Shown in pieces: positions 1-8,087 of a DNA stretch of 55,101 nucleotides. The notes beneath the pieces are model-generated. The model worked only from the letters and a program-made list of their open reading frames with translations, ran no database searches and was not told where the DNA came from. Positions within the stretch are counted from its first letter, which is position 1; every line of letters begins with the position of its first letter. Both the position numbers and the translations under genes were made by a program. The DNA is taken from the NCBI GenBank assembly GCA_016190005.1, contig JACPRK010000179.1, forward strand, positions 1 to 55,101. Reading direction: 5' to 3'. The stretch is from Candidatus Wallbacteria bacterium (GTDB taxonomy: Bacteria > Muiribacteriota > UBA6191 > JACPRK01).

Positions 1-30
1 AAACCCTGTCCTGGTCAAGTCATTTCCCAT

Positions 31-68
31 TGCCTGTTCCCGGTCCCCGGTTGCCTGTTCCCTGTTCG
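31..68. repeat. Heptamer-periodic array (TGCCTGT/TCCCGGT type)
   Basis: Five consecutive 7-bp units can be read: TGCCTGT, TCCCGGT, CCCCGGT, TGCCTGT, TCCCTGT. The array is non-coding. It shares its 7-bp period, though not its sequence, with the arrays near 33.85, 37.6, 49.4 and 55.06 kb. Confidence 0.6.
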
Positions 69-124
69 TTTTTCCGAGGAATCCCGGGCGGATCGTAATT
101 CTCCGACACGCTCCTAGACCCCGC

Positions 125-202
125 TCACCCTGAGCAGACCGCGCCAGCGGTCGTGTCGAAGGGTCACCCTGAGCAGACCGCGCCAGCGGTCGTGTCGAAG
201 GG
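125..202. repeat. Two tandem copies of a 39-bp REP-like palindromic element
   Basis: Two identical 39-bp copies lie at 125-163 and 164-202. Each begins TCACCCTGAGCAG and ends GTGTCGAAGGG. Each contains a perfect hairpin, GACCGC-gcca-GCGGTC, within CCCT...AGGG flanks. A diverged inverted copy lies at 7691-7724. Dispersed elements of the form CACCCTGAGC...GTCGAAGGG are common intergenic repeats in high-GC bacteria. The rest of the first 266 bases shows no gene. Confidence 0.8.
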
Positions 203-266
203 CCTCCGCTCTGCAGAGAGTGGCTTGCGGACGAGACGGCCAACGCCGCTGCGCCGGGCGATGCCC

Positions 267-845
267 TTACTTCCCGGCCGCTTCGATCGCGACGGACTTC
301 TCGAATCGGGCGCGCACGAGGCGGTCGAGATGGCTGGCGGCCAGGTCCGGCAGGACGCAGCGGTTTTCGGTCGTCACTTCCAGGACCGTCACGCCGGGCC
401 GGCGCTTGAGCCCCTCGATGAAGGGCGTGCCGTAGAGCGGGACCGTCGCTAGCACGGGGCGGTCGCTATCCAGGGCGGCCAGTACGGCCTGCTGCAGCGG
501 GAGCGACAGCGCCTCGTGGCGGCCAATCTCATCGATGGCGACCACCTGGCAGGCCAGGAGTGCCCGCTCGATGGCGGCCACGCCTTTCGTCTCCAGGTCA
601 GCCAGGTCGAGGCCGATGAGGCTGTCGACCTCGAAGCGCCGGATCAGGTGCTTGCGCGAGATCTGACGGTTGTTGCCCTCGAAGGTGACCAGCTTGAAGT
701 CCCGCAGGCGGGCGGCGGGGTCCAGCGCCTGGGTGTAGAAGCCGCCGCACTTGGCCTTGAGGCGCGCGAGAGTCTTCTGCACGATGGTCGTCTTGCCCAC
801 CCTGGGGAGCCCCGTCAGCAAGATGTTCTTGGTGCTCAGCAGCAT
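267..845 (-). CDS. THEP1-like nucleoside-triphosphatase (NTPase_1 family)
   Basis: The 192-residue protein opens with a P-loop, GLPRVGKTT (residues 12-20), and has a Walker B-like strand VVAIDEIG (about 101-108). The GGFYTQ segment after the P-loop is typical of the THEP1/NTPase_1 family (Pfam PF03266), small enzymes that hydrolyse NTPs and whose physiological role is unsettled. Length matches the family (about 170-200). The second glycine of the P-loop is Arg-Val here (GLPRVGKT), a mild variant. It is the last of three minus-strand genes after mqnC and the predicted barrel, 82 bases beyond the barrel gene. Cytoplasmic. The family call is good; the substrate is unknown. Confidence 0.8.
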   Translation of the reverse strand: MLLSTKNILLTGLPRVGKTTIVQKTLARLKAKCGGFYTQALDPAARLRDFKLVTFEGNNRQISRKHLIRRFEVDSLIGLDLADLETKGVAAIERALLACQVVAIDEIGRHEALSLPLQQAVLAALDSDRPVLATVPLYGTPFIEGLKRRPGVTVLEVTTENRCVLPDLAASHLDRLVRARFEKSVAIEAAGK

Positions 846-927
846 GCGCGCCCCGGCCGATTTCGGACGCGGATCGGGGCCGCTCCCGAGTATACAACAG
901 CCGTTTGCGCCACGCCGCCAGACCGGG

Positions 928-1668
928 CTAGAACTGCACGGTCACGCCCAGCCCCACCGACTGGCGCGTGCCCGTGAGCCGCTCCATGTCGCCGTTGTTG
1001 ATGTAGAAGACGTTGCAGACGACGCTGTCGGCCGGGAAATAGTTGATGCCGTAGGCCATCGTGTCGCCGTTGAAGTCGACGTTGAGCTTGAAGTCGTTCC
1101 AGTCCATCTCGGCGCCGAACATGGCGAAGAAGCGGTCGGTATCGAGGCCGTCGTCCTTGCCGCCGTAGTGGCTGAAGAGGCCGCGGCCGTTGCTGAGGTT
1201 GGCGCCGGCGCCGTAGTGGACGGCGAAGCTCTTGGCTGCGCTGGTGGAGCCGACGACATAGACAGCGTTCTGGTCCTGGCCGCCCACGTTCACCCGGCCG
1301 CCGATGGCAAAGGCGCCGAGCGGCAGGATGCCCGGGAAGCGGTACTTGCCCGTGATGGCGGTGGAGGAGCCCGCTGCAGCGTCGATCGATTCGCGGTGCA
1401 CGCCCAGCTCCAGGCCGTGGTCGCCGTCGCCGAAGACGCCCGTGACGACACGCTGGTCGAGGAAGCGGACGTCGGGTGCGCCGGCTGTGCTGCGCGCGTA
1501 GTGTAGGTCGACGGCCGCGTCGAACTCGCCCCGGCAGAGCGTATAGGCAGTCGGTATCCGGATCAACCCCGAGGAGCCGTACAGCGCCGGCGTGGCAGGC
1601 GCTGGCAGTGCGGCCATCGTCAGGGACAGGAGCGTCGACAGGACCAGGATGCGGCGATCGGTTCTCAT
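928..1668 (-). CDS. Predicted outer-membrane beta-barrel protein (YjbH-like N-terminus)
   Basis: The 246-residue protein has a Sec signal peptide (MRTDRR, then a hydrophobic run ending around ATPA). The mature start, GSSGLIRIPTA, resembles the opening of YjbH/exopolysaccharide-type barrel proteins. The remainder alternates polar and hydrophobic residues with many Gly/Asp turns, and it ends TVQF: a C-terminal Phe is the usual outer-membrane barrel signature. It starts about 58 bases after the mqnC stop, on the same strand, so may be cotranscribed. Function unknown; the barrel assignment rests on pattern only. Confidence 0.6.
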   Translation of the reverse strand: MRTDRRILVLSTLLSLTMAALPAPATPALYGSSGLIRIPTAYTLCRGEFDAAVDLHYARSTAGAPDVRFLDQRVVTGVFGDGDHGLELGVHRESIDAAAGSSTAITGKYRFPGILPLGAFAIGGRVNVGGQDQNAVYVVGSTSAAKSFAVHYGAGANLSNGRGLFSHYGGKDDGLDTDRFFAMFGAEMDWNDFKLNVDFNGDTMAYGINYFPADSVVCNVFYINNGDMERLTGTRQSVGLGVTVQF

Positions 1669-1726
1669 TTCGTGCGGTTCCCTCCGACACGAATATCGGC
1701 CGGGGGGGCCGGGCGGGATGAGAACG

Positions 1727-2842
1727 CTACGCGTGTGCGGCGACGCGTGCCTGGTCGGCGGGCCTGGGCTCTTCCAGGCGGTGGTAGGCGCCGTTGCGCT
1801 TGCAAGGCGTGAATCCGCCGTCCACGATTGCCTGGCGCAGGCCTGCTTCCTCGGTGCGATGGTGCGCGCCGGCGGCGCTGATGACGTTCTCCTCGATCAT
1901 GATGCTGCCGATGTCGTTGGCGCCGGACCGCAGCCCCAGCCGCGCGGCCTCGAGACCTTGCGTGAGCCAGGAGACCTGGATGTTGGGGATGCTGTCCAGA
2001 TAGAGCCGGCAGATCGCCAGCCAGCGAAGGTACTCCTCGGCCGGCAGCCGGTCCGGGAACGCCTTGCCGAGCGGCGTGTTGTCCGGCTGGAACGTCCACG
2101 GAATGAAGCTGATGAATCCGCCGGTGCGATCCTGGAGTTGACGCAAGAGCTCCAGGTGACCCAGGCGGTGCTCGATCGTCTCGCCCATCCCGAACATCAT
2201 GGTTGCCGTCGTGGGGATGGAGAGTCGGTGGGCCTCTTCCATGACGGCCAGCCACTCGACCCCCGTGCACTTCGTGGCCCGACGCCGCCGGAAACTGTCG
2301 ACGAGAATCTCCGCGCCGCCGCCCGGGATCGAGTCGAGGCCGGCCTCCGTCAGGCGCACCAGCACTTCACGGACGGGGAGCCCGAAGATCTTCGAAAACG
2401 CGTGGATCTCGGGCGGAGAGAAGCAATGCAAGTGGATGCGGTAGCGGGCCTTCAACGCACGCAGCAGCCCGACGTACCAGTCGAGCGGCAGGTCCGGGTG
2501 CAGGCCGCCCTGCATCAGGATGCCGCTGCCGCCGAGCGCCAAGGTCTCTTCGACCTTGCGAAAGATCTCGTCGTACCCGAGCACGTAGCCCTCGGCGTGG
2601 CCGGGCTTGCGGTAGAACGCGCAGTAGGTGCAGTCGGCCGTGCAGACGTTCGTGTAGTTGATGTTGCGGTCGATGACGTAGCAGACCACCCCGTCGGGGT
2701 GCAGGCGCGCGCGCATCCGATCCGCCAGCTCGCGAAGCAGCGCGTCGGGGGCCTCGCGCGCCACGGGCAGCCACTCGGCCGCCGAAAGCCGGTGCCCTTC
2801 CTCGATTCGCCCCAGCAGGCGCGGGATGTCATGCTCCGTCAC
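1727..2842 (-). CDS. mqnC: Cyclic dehypoxanthinyl futalosine synthase (radical SAM, menaquinone biosynthesis)
   Basis: The protein has 371 residues with the radical-SAM cluster CTADCTYC (Cys67, Cys71, Cys74) directly after [12 protein letters not shown], the hallmark of the MqnC/MqnE/CofH group. GGGAEILVD and [14 protein letters not shown] in the C-terminal half point to MqnC rather than MqnE. MqnC cyclises dehypoxanthine futalosine in the futalosine route to menaquinone. Length is normal for the family. The start is GTG at 2842 with no strong Shine-Dalgarno. An extended -10 (TG-G-TAGCCT, minus strand) and a CCCTGAGTTTC motif lie just upstream. No other mqn genes are in the window, so the pathway must be dispersed. 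Confidence 0.92.
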   Translation of the reverse strand: MTEHDIPRLLGRIEEGHRLSAAEWLPVAREAPDALLRELADRMRARLHPDGVVCYVIDRNINYTNVCTADCTYCAFYRKPGHAEGYVLGYDEIFRKVEETLALGGSGILMQGGLHPDLPLDWYVGLLRALKARYRIHLHCFSPPEIHAFSKIFGLPVREVLVRLTEAGLDSIPGGGAEILVDSFRRRRATKCTGVEWLAVMEEAHRLSIPTTATMMFGMGETIEHRLGHLELLRQLQDRTGGFISFIPWTFQPDNTPLGKAFPDRLPAEEYLRWLAICRLYLDSIPNIQVSWLTQGLEAARLGLRSGANDIGSIMIEENVISAAGAHHRTEEAGLRQAIVDGGFTPCKRNGAYHRLEEPRPADQARVAAHA

Positions 2843-2862
2843 AGGGCGCGTAGGCTACCACA

Positions 2863-2955
2863 GAAACTCAGGGGCAGACGACTCATTTTCTGAAGTTCTC
2901 GGGGAAACTCAGTGCGTCGACGCATCGGGAAACGAGTTGTGTGTCCCTGAGTTTC
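2863..2955. promoter_or_regulatory. Divergent regulatory region with repeated GAAACTCAGGG motif and 12-bp palindrome
   Basis: GAAACTCAGGG lies at 2863-2873 and its exact reverse complement CCCTGAGTTTC at 2945-2955. A partial copy, GAAACTCAG, lies at 2904-2912. Between them is a perfect 12-bp palindrome, TGCGTCGACGCA (2913-2924). The region separates mqnC (leftward) from the SprT-like gene (rightward). On each strand the 11-mer sits shortly upstream of an extended -10-like TGnTAnnnT: TGCTAATGT at 2964-2972 on the plus strand and TGGTAGCCT on the minus strand. I infer operator or activator sites; the cognate regulator is not identified. Confidence 0.5.
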
Positions 2956-3012
2956 AGACATCGTGCTAATGTGGGCCCTTCGCGACTGGGTGAGGAGGCG
3001 AGTTTCGACGAG

Positions 3013-4554
3013 ATGTTCTCGGGAGTCGAAGAGTTCCGCCGGCTCGAGGGCCAGATTTTTCCAGTGCTGGCCAAGGAGCTCGAGGCCGGGCTGTCCGAGT
3101 TGGTGCGCCTCTGTCGAGGGCGGCGGCATGGCCGGGTGCGGGCGGTCCTCGAGCAGATGCGGCCGAAGCTGGCGATACTCCGTGCTGCACCGTTGGAGAC
3201 GATGCTCGATCCCGAAGTGACCTCGGGGCTCCGGAGGTTCTTCGAAAGGGAGGTGCGCGCCTCTACGCGGGAGCTGGGCGCGGTCCGGGTCGCCATCGAG
3301 AAGGTGACCGTAGTCCTTCGCATCCTGGACCTGCGGGTTTCGGCGATCCGGGGGGGGCTCAGACCCGAAGGAGTGACTGAGTACAGGAGGCAGCTCGCTG
3401 AGGGTCTCTGGACCGAGCCTTCCGAGGCTGCCCGCGCGCCGGGTCGTGAGACGGACTGGCGGGCTCTGCCGCCCGAGCTCCACCGGGCCTGGCTGGACCG
3501 TCTCCGGACCGAGTGGAGCAGGCTGAACTGGTACTACCTGGGAGAGGCTCTCAGACCGCCCGCCTTCGAGCTCATCGATTCGCGCACGGAGCTGGGCCGC
3601 TGGAACGCCGAGCACCGGACCATCGGGTTGAGCGGGCGGCTCATCGTCGAGCGGGCATGGAACGAGGTCCTCGAGGCCCTCAAGCACGAGATGGCCCACC
3701 AGGTCGTGTCGGAGCTCTGGCTCCAGCCGGGAGCCTCCCACGACAGCGCGGCTTTCCGCAGTGCATGCGAGCGGCTGAGGTGTGACGCCCGGGCGACGGC
3801 CGATCCCGGGAAGATGGTGCGTCTGGAGGACTCGGAAGATCCCAGGGACCGCATCGTGGCGAAGATCTTCAAGCTCCTGCGTCTGGGAGCCAGTTCCAAC
3901 GAGCACGAGGCCGCGCTTGCGATGGAGCGGGCCTCGGCGCTCCTGGCCAGGTACAACCTGGATGTCACCTCGCTCGGGACCGAGAAGAAGTACTTTCGCC
4001 GGTTGATCGGGCCGATCCTCCTGCGCCGGGAGGAACACCACCAGGTTCTGGGCCGGATACTGGGAGAGCACTTCTTCGTGCACGTCATCTGGGAGATTTC
4101 CTACCTTCCGCTGACGGCCCAGGGGGGGACGCAGCTGGCGATCGTCGGGACCCGGGAGAACCTGGACGTGGCCGACTACGTCCACGACTTTCTCACGAGG
4201 ACTCTAGAGCATCTGTGGCAAGAGCACCGGTCGAGCCCCCGATTCCGCGGGGGGCGAAAGGCGCAGTACCTGGCCGGCGTAGCCCGGGGGTTTCTGGACA
4301 AGCTCCACGAGCAGCGGCAGCGCCTGGTGACGGAGCGGGCGCTGGTCTTCAAGTCGGACGGCCGCCTGGAAGCGCACATCAAGCACCTCTACCCGCGGCT
4401 GAGCTCGTCGGGCTCCTCGGGAGTTGCTCGCGGCGACGAGTATCATGCCGGAGTCGCCAAGGGCCGCGAGATCACGTTGCGAATGGGCGTGACCGAGCGG
4501 TCGGGCACTCACGGCGGCCTGCTGCCGGGGCGTCCCTCGGGCGACGGAAACTGA
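3013..4554 (+). CDS. SprT-like zinc metallopeptidase fused to a DUF2786 domain
   Basis: The protein has about 513 residues from ATG 3013. HEMAH (225-229), followed by a downstream His in the GASHDSAAF segment, matches the SprT-like HExxH...H zinc site. A segment beginning RDRIVAKIFKLLRLG (about 279-319), rich in Ala and ending LARYNLD, matches DUF2786. The N-terminal 150 residues are helical and unassigned. An upstream in-frame GTG at 2941 would extend it, but that extension covers the 2945-2955 motif and the putative -10. ATG 3013 has GAGGAGG 14 bases upstream, so I prefer it. SprT-like proteases act on DNA-protein crosslinks in eukaryotes (Spartan); the bacterial role is unclear. It converges with the TPR gene, 30 bases away. 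Confidence 0.75.
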   Translation: MFSGVEEFRRLEGQIFPVLAKELEAGLSELVRLCRGRRHGRVRAVLEQMRPKLAILRAAPLETMLDPEVTSGLRRFFEREVRASTRELGAVRVAIEKVTVVLRILDLRVSAIRGGLRPEGVTEYRRQLAEGLWTEPSEAARAPGRETDWRALPPELHRAWLDRLRTEWSRLNWYYLGEALRPPAFELIDSRTELGRWNAEHRTIGLSGRLIVERAWNEVLEALKHEMAHQVVSELWLQPGASHDSAAFRSACERLRCDARATADPGKMVRLEDSEDPRDRIVAKIFKLLRLGASSNEHEAALAMERASALLARYNLDVTSLGTEKKYFRRLIGPILLRREEHHQVLGRILGEHFFVHVIWEISYLPLTAQGGTQLAIVGTRENLDVADYVHDFLTRTLEHLWQEHRSSPRFRGGRKAQYLAGVARGFLDKLHEQRQRLVTERALVFKSDGRLEAHIKHLYPRLSSSGSSGVARGDEYHAGVAKGREITLRMGVTERSGTHGGLLPGRPSGDGN

Positions 4555-4584
4555 CGGCCCAAACGAGGCTGTGGCGGGTCCGGG

Positions 4585-5946
4585 TCAGCCCTGCTTCAGC
4601 CGGGACAGCAAGCGCTCCAGCCGCGTGCTGGAAGCGCCCATCCCTTGGGCCTCTTCGAGCGCCCGGCGCGCGCGATCCGGGTAGCCGAGAGACTCGAGCG
4701 CCAGCGCGGTGAGGCAGGCCTGGCGGGCCTCCAGCTCCGCCGGTACGAAGCCGGTCCGGGCTAGCCGCAAGAGCTCCAGCGCAGGCCGGGCGCGGCCCTC
4801 GGCCAGCTCCTCAGAAGCGAGCTGGCAGTGGAGATAGGCGCGGACGCCGCTGCCCTCTGCGCCCTCGAGTGCGTCGCGCGCCAGCGGCGCCACCTCGCCG
4901 AAACGGCCCAGCGCTCTCAGGCAGCCGATCTGCAGGCCGAACACTCGCCAGTCTTCCAGCCCCAGGCCTGCGGAGCGCGTGGCCTCGGCAAGAGCTTCCT
5001 CGAATAGTCCCTGGCGATAGAGGGCTCGAGAGCGAGAGTACGGGTGGACGGGGTTGGCCGGTTCGAGCGCGGAGGCGCGGGCGTAACAGCGGGCGGCCAG
5101 CTCGTGGCGTCCGGCGGCGCCGTGCCGTCCGGCGGCCTCGACATAAACGTCCGCGGCACGCGCGGCTACGGGAGCGAGGAGCTCATCAGCGTCGGTGTGA
5201 GCGGGACGAGGGGCGTGAAGCGGTGCGGGCTCGAGGGGCTCGAGGCCGGCAAAGTCCGCCAGCTCGCCGGCGCCTGCCGGCGCGGATTGCCGCGCGTAGA
5301 TGAGGCCCTCCAGGCGTGTTGTCCAGCGGTCCAGCTGCAAGCGGGCGCGCGACTGGGCCGGCCACGCGGCGGCGGCAGCTTCGGCGCCCACGATCGTCTG
5401 GAGGCTGGAAGGCGCACGCGCCTCCAGTGCCTCTTCCAGCGTGAGCGCGGCTCCGGGAAGCAGACCGCTCTCCGAGGCGGCCACGAGAGCCTCTGCGCGC
5501 GACCTGGCGAGGGGCCCGAGCGGGCCCGGGACCGACACGGTCATCGGCGTCAGGCGGCTCTCGAGCGATCGGCGCTGGTCCCTGGTGAGCGGCTTATTGC
5601 CTGGGCTGCGAATCCGCTGAGAGAGGGCATGGAGCAGACTCCAGGCGTCCTGCGCGGAGTGTGTGAGCACCGCTGCGGGAGCGGTGGATTCGAGATTCGG
5701 CCCGTCCCCCAGCTCTCCGGGGTCGAGCTCGAGTCCGGCGCTGGAGGCTGCCGTCGGATCGAGGGAGCCAGCATCCCCGGCTCCGGGGAGATCGAGCGAG
5801 TCGACGGCAGGCGCGCCGTCCGCCAGCAGCTCGTCGAGGTCGTCCGCGCGGGCCTGGGCCGGGGTGGCGCAAAGGGCGGCGACGAGGACGGGGATGAGTG
5901 CCGCCAGCGCGGGCTGAGCGGACGTTCGGGCAGGATGGGACAGCAT
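4585..5946 (-). CDS. Exported TPR-repeat protein
   Basis: The protein has 453 residues. The N terminus has a signal peptide (hydrophobic run ALAALIPVLVAALC, cleavage near TPAQA). An acidic, Ala/Asp-rich linker follows. The C-terminal half shows TPR-like helix pairs (for example AGRHELAARCYARASALEPANP and ALYRQGLFEEALAEA-type repeats). Such repeats make protein-protein contacts; nothing identifies a partner. It is the last gene of a three-gene minus-strand unit, 25 bases after the DHH phosphoesterase stop. Periplasmic location is inferred from the signal peptide. Confidence 0.7.
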   Translation of the reverse strand: MLSHPARTSAQPALAALIPVLVAALCATPAQARADDLDELLADGAPAVDSLDLPGAGDAGSLDPTAASSAGLELDPGELGDGPNLESTAPAAVLTHSAQDAWSLLHALSQRIRSPGNKPLTRDQRRSLESRLTPMTVSVPGPLGPLARSRAEALVAASESGLLPGAALTLEEALEARAPSSLQTIVGAEAAAAAWPAQSRARLQLDRWTTRLEGLIYARQSAPAGAGELADFAGLEPLEPAPLHAPRPAHTDADELLAPVAARAADVYVEAAGRHGAAGRHELAARCYARASALEPANPVHPYSRSRALYRQGLFEEALAEATRSAGLGLEDWRVFGLQIGCLRALGRFGEVAPLARDALEGAEGSGVRAYLHCQLASEELAEGRARPALELLRLARTGFVPAELEARQACLTALALESLGYPDRARRALEEAQGMGASSTRLERLLSRLKQG

Positions 5947-5971
5947 CGATCGGCCTCCTGAGGACGACCGT

Positions 5972-7057
5972 TCAGACCGCGGCCGGCGACCTGGGTTCCA
6001 GCTCGATCAGAGGGGTCCCCTTCAGGTCGGCCTTGCGGAGGATCCCGAGGAGCCGTGCGCGGAGCAAGTCCTGGAGTTTCTCGCAGCCCGAGACGGCGAA
6101 CCTGTCGCGCTGGATCTTGCCGCCGGCGATCATTCCGTGGCCGCCGGCCTTCCCTTCGGAGCCGACGATCTCCTGGATGATCTCCCCGGCTTCCGCTGCC
6201 CTGTCGGAGGTACGCAACGAGAGGTAGAGATCGCCATGAAAGAGGCCGAAGCAGAAGGCCCAGGCCACGTGCTCCAGGCGCATCAGCAGGTCGGCGAACT
6301 CGGCGACCATGTCGGGGACGGCTATCTCACCCAGGCAGGCGATGGCGACGTCGCCGTGGACGCGGGTGCCGTGGATGGCGTCGGCCATCATGGCGAAGTA
6401 CTTGGGCGAAAGCGGGGAGTGCTCGATCCGCCAGAGCCGTTCGGCGTCCATGTGCAAGAACAGCTTCGTGTAGACGGCCTTGTCGGCGGCGGAGGCCTCG
6501 CGGCCCAGGCTCTGGGTCTCGCTCTTGATGCCGTAGAAGAGCGCTGTGGCCAGGGCGGGGTCGAGCTTGAGGCGGCTGGCGAAGAGGTACTCCGTCAGGG
6601 CAGTCGTGGTGGCGCCGTAGTGGCGTCGCACGTCGTGGAAGCGCACCGAGCGGGTCGGCTTTCTGAGCGGATGGTGGTCGATGACGATGTCCGGCCGGAT
6701 GTGCGACGGGAGGCTGTTGTTGCCTGTGTGGGGCTGCGTGTCGACGAGGGCGAAGAGGTCGTAGTCGGAGAAGTCGATGTCGGACTTCTTGCGGAGCTCG
6801 ATCGACAGGCTCTTCAGCATCGAGCGGTTCTCGCCGCGCCCGACGATGCCGCCATAGCCGATGTCGGCCCGGATGCCGGCACGCTCGCGAGCGAGCTTCT
6901 GCAGCACCAGAGCGCTGGCGATCGAGTCGGGATCGGGGTTGTCGTGCGTCATGACCAGGAGGCTGCGGCCCTTCCTCATCAGTTCCACCAGACGGTGGAG
7001 CCTGCGTGCCTGCTGGCGCCGGGCCCTCCGGACGCGCTGCGAGCGATCGGGGCTCAA
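5972..7057 (-). CDS. DHH-family phosphoesterase, NrnA/oligoribonuclease-like
   Basis: The 361-residue protein has motif I THDNPDPDS (37-45), an acidic ALVDT motif (Asp106), the DHH triad in IDHHP (127-129) and a C-terminal DHHA1 GGHGMIAGG motif. This arrangement is that of NrnA-type phosphoesterases, Mn-dependent enzymes that degrade short oligonucleotides, pAp or cyclic-dinucleotide products. The N terminus is unusually basic (RRARRQQARRLHR). The start ATG overlaps the upstream gene stop by 4 bases (ATGA), so translation is probably coupled. A second, more canonical member lies at 31381-32454. The exact substrate cannot be read from the sequence. Confidence 0.85.
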   Translation of the reverse strand: MSPDRSQRVRRARRQQARRLHRLVELMRKGRSLLVMTHDNPDPDSIASALVLQKLARERAGIRADIGYGGIVGRGENRSMLKSLSIELRKKSDIDFSDYDLFALVDTQPHTGNNSLPSHIRPDIVIDHHPLRKPTRSVRFHDVRRHYGATTTALTEYLFASRLKLDPALATALFYGIKSETQSLGREASAADKAVYTKLFLHMDAERLWRIEHSPLSPKYFAMMADAIHGTRVHGDVAIACLGEIAVPDMVAEFADLLMRLEHVAWAFCFGLFHGDLYLSLRTSDRAAEAGEIIQEIVGSEGKAGGHGMIAGGKIQRDRFAVSGCEKLQDLLRARLLGILRKADLKGTPLIELEPRSPAAV

Positions 7058-7578
7058 GCGCCACCCCCTCGGATCTCGATGACCTCGATGCGGCGGATGC
7101 GCCAGAGGTTGCCGGAGTGCTTCACCAGTCCCAGCGTGCCGCGGACGCTCGACTCGGAGAGGAGCGAGAGACTGCGATTCTGGATGCTGAGCCCGACGGT
7201 GAACGTGACGCGGGCGGTGCCGTCGCTGACGACGATCTCCCGGCGCTTGGAGCGGATCGAGCGCTCCGGAAACTCGGCGAACGTCCGTTCGAGCAGCAAC
7301 CGGATCTGGCTCGAGTTGAGGCTTTCCTGGGTGGCGCCCTGGCCCATGAAGGCTGCCTCGTTCTCGTCGAGCGCGGCCATGCAGCCGGCCACGTCTCCGC
7401 TCTCAAAGGCCTTGAGGGCCGTATCGATGAGCCGCTCGATCCTTTGCTCGTCGGTGACGACGAACATGGCGATTGCGGCGAAGACCAACAGTCCTCCGCC
7501 CAGGACGACGAGCAGGTCGGTCAGGCGAAAACGAGATCCGGAGTGGGGGCCGGAAGCGACCGTGGAACCCATGGGCAT
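7054..7578 (-). CDS. Single-pass membrane protein of unknown function
   Basis: The protein has about 174 residues from ATG 7578. One N-terminal transmembrane helix (LLVVLGGGLLVFAAIAMFVV) is followed by a soluble domain beginning DEQRIERLIDTALKAFESGD. That domain resembles an NTF2/SnoaL-like alpha+beta fold: helical start, then alternating strands. No enzyme motif is visible. A longer reading from 7701 would run through the REP-like element at 7691-7724, so the downstream ATG with a weak GAGTGGAA upstream is preferred. It is the first gene of a unit that continues into the DHH phosphoesterase through a 4-base overlap. The NTF2-like idea is tentative. Confidence 0.65.
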   Translation of the reverse strand: MPMGSTVASGPHSGSRFRLTDLLVVLGGGLLVFAAIAMFVVTDEQRIERLIDTALKAFESGDVAGCMAALDENEAAFMGQGATQESLNSSQIRLLLERTFAEFPERSIRSKRREIVVSDGTARVTFTVGLSIQNRSLSLLSESSVRGTLGLVKHSGNLWRIRRIEVIEIRGGGA

Positions 7579-7690
7579 TTCCACTCTAGCCCAGGCGGAT
7601 GGGGCATGACAACGGAGCAGGGGCAGGGTTACGATGGGGTCAGCTCGGGACCTGCCTATCGAAGAGCATCCTACGGCAGGCTCGGGATGA

Positions 7691-7724
7691 CCCTTCGACA
7701 TGACCGCTGGGCGGTCTGCTCGGG
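7691..7724. repeat. Diverged inverted copy of the REP-like element
   Basis: The reverse complement reads CCCGAGCAGACCGCC...TGTCGAAGGG and matches the 39-bp element at 125-202 with two single-base deletions and one substitution. It sits between divergent genes starting at 7578 and 7758. Confidence 0.75.
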
Positions 7725-7757
7725 GAGCGGGAGCTCCTGGGGCCCGCGAGGAGGACA

Positions 7758-8087
7758 GTGGCTTTGGACAACGACGAGGCCGTCGCGAAGCTGGCCGAGC
7801 AAGAGCGATTCCTCTACTTCACCAAGGGCACCTACCCGTGCGTGTTCCTGATTCACGTCCAGGAGGGTTTCGCCCGCTTCGAGGTGCGCGACGAGAACAG
7901 CCTGAGGGTGCTGATGGAGTACTGCGTCGAGAAGTCCCTGCAGGTGGAGTGGGTGCAGGCGGTGTTGAACGACGAGTTCCACACGCGCGAGTACGCCGAC
8001 TTTCCCGGCGGCAAGTACATCGCCCATTACCTGGGCGATGGCGTGCTCGACGAGCTGGACGGCGTGCTCGAGGGCGACGACGACTGA
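7758..8087 (+). CDS. Small acidic protein, unknown
   Basis: The protein has 109 residues. The start is GTG at 7758 with a strong GAGGAGG Shine-Dalgarno immediately upstream, which makes the start secure. The protein is acidic, with a single predicted alpha/beta domain (FLYFTKGTYPCVFLIHVQ ... FARFEVRDEN) and a very acidic tail ending GDDD. No signal peptide. I do not recognise the family. Its last 61 bases overlap the convergent metalloprotease gene, so its Asp/Glu-rich tail is antisense to that gene's Ser-rich tail. Confidence 0.7.
   Translation: MALDNDEAVAKLAEQERFLYFTKGTYPCVFLIHVQEGFARFEVRDENSLRVLMEYCVEKSLQVEWVQAVLNDEFHTREYADFPGGKYIAHYLGDGVLDELDGVLEGDDD

Noticed and set aside
1592..2893. 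Long plus-strand open frame opposite mqnC (433 residues)
   Set aside because: It is antisense to a gene with intact radical-SAM motifs; its composition (Arg/Gly/Val-rich, no domain) is that of a shadow frame in high-GC DNA.
2941..3012. GTG 2941 as start of the SprT-like gene
   Set aside because: It covers the inverted motif and the putative -10; no Shine-Dalgarno precedes it. Not fully excluded.
2839..4185. Minus-strand open frame opposite the SprT-like gene
   Set aside because: No recognisable domain; the plus strand carries HEMAH and DUF2786.
7579..7701. Longer start (7701) for the small membrane protein
   Set aside because: It would be encoded by a REP-like repeat; a similar MSKGHPE start appears at 153 only because the same repeat lies there.
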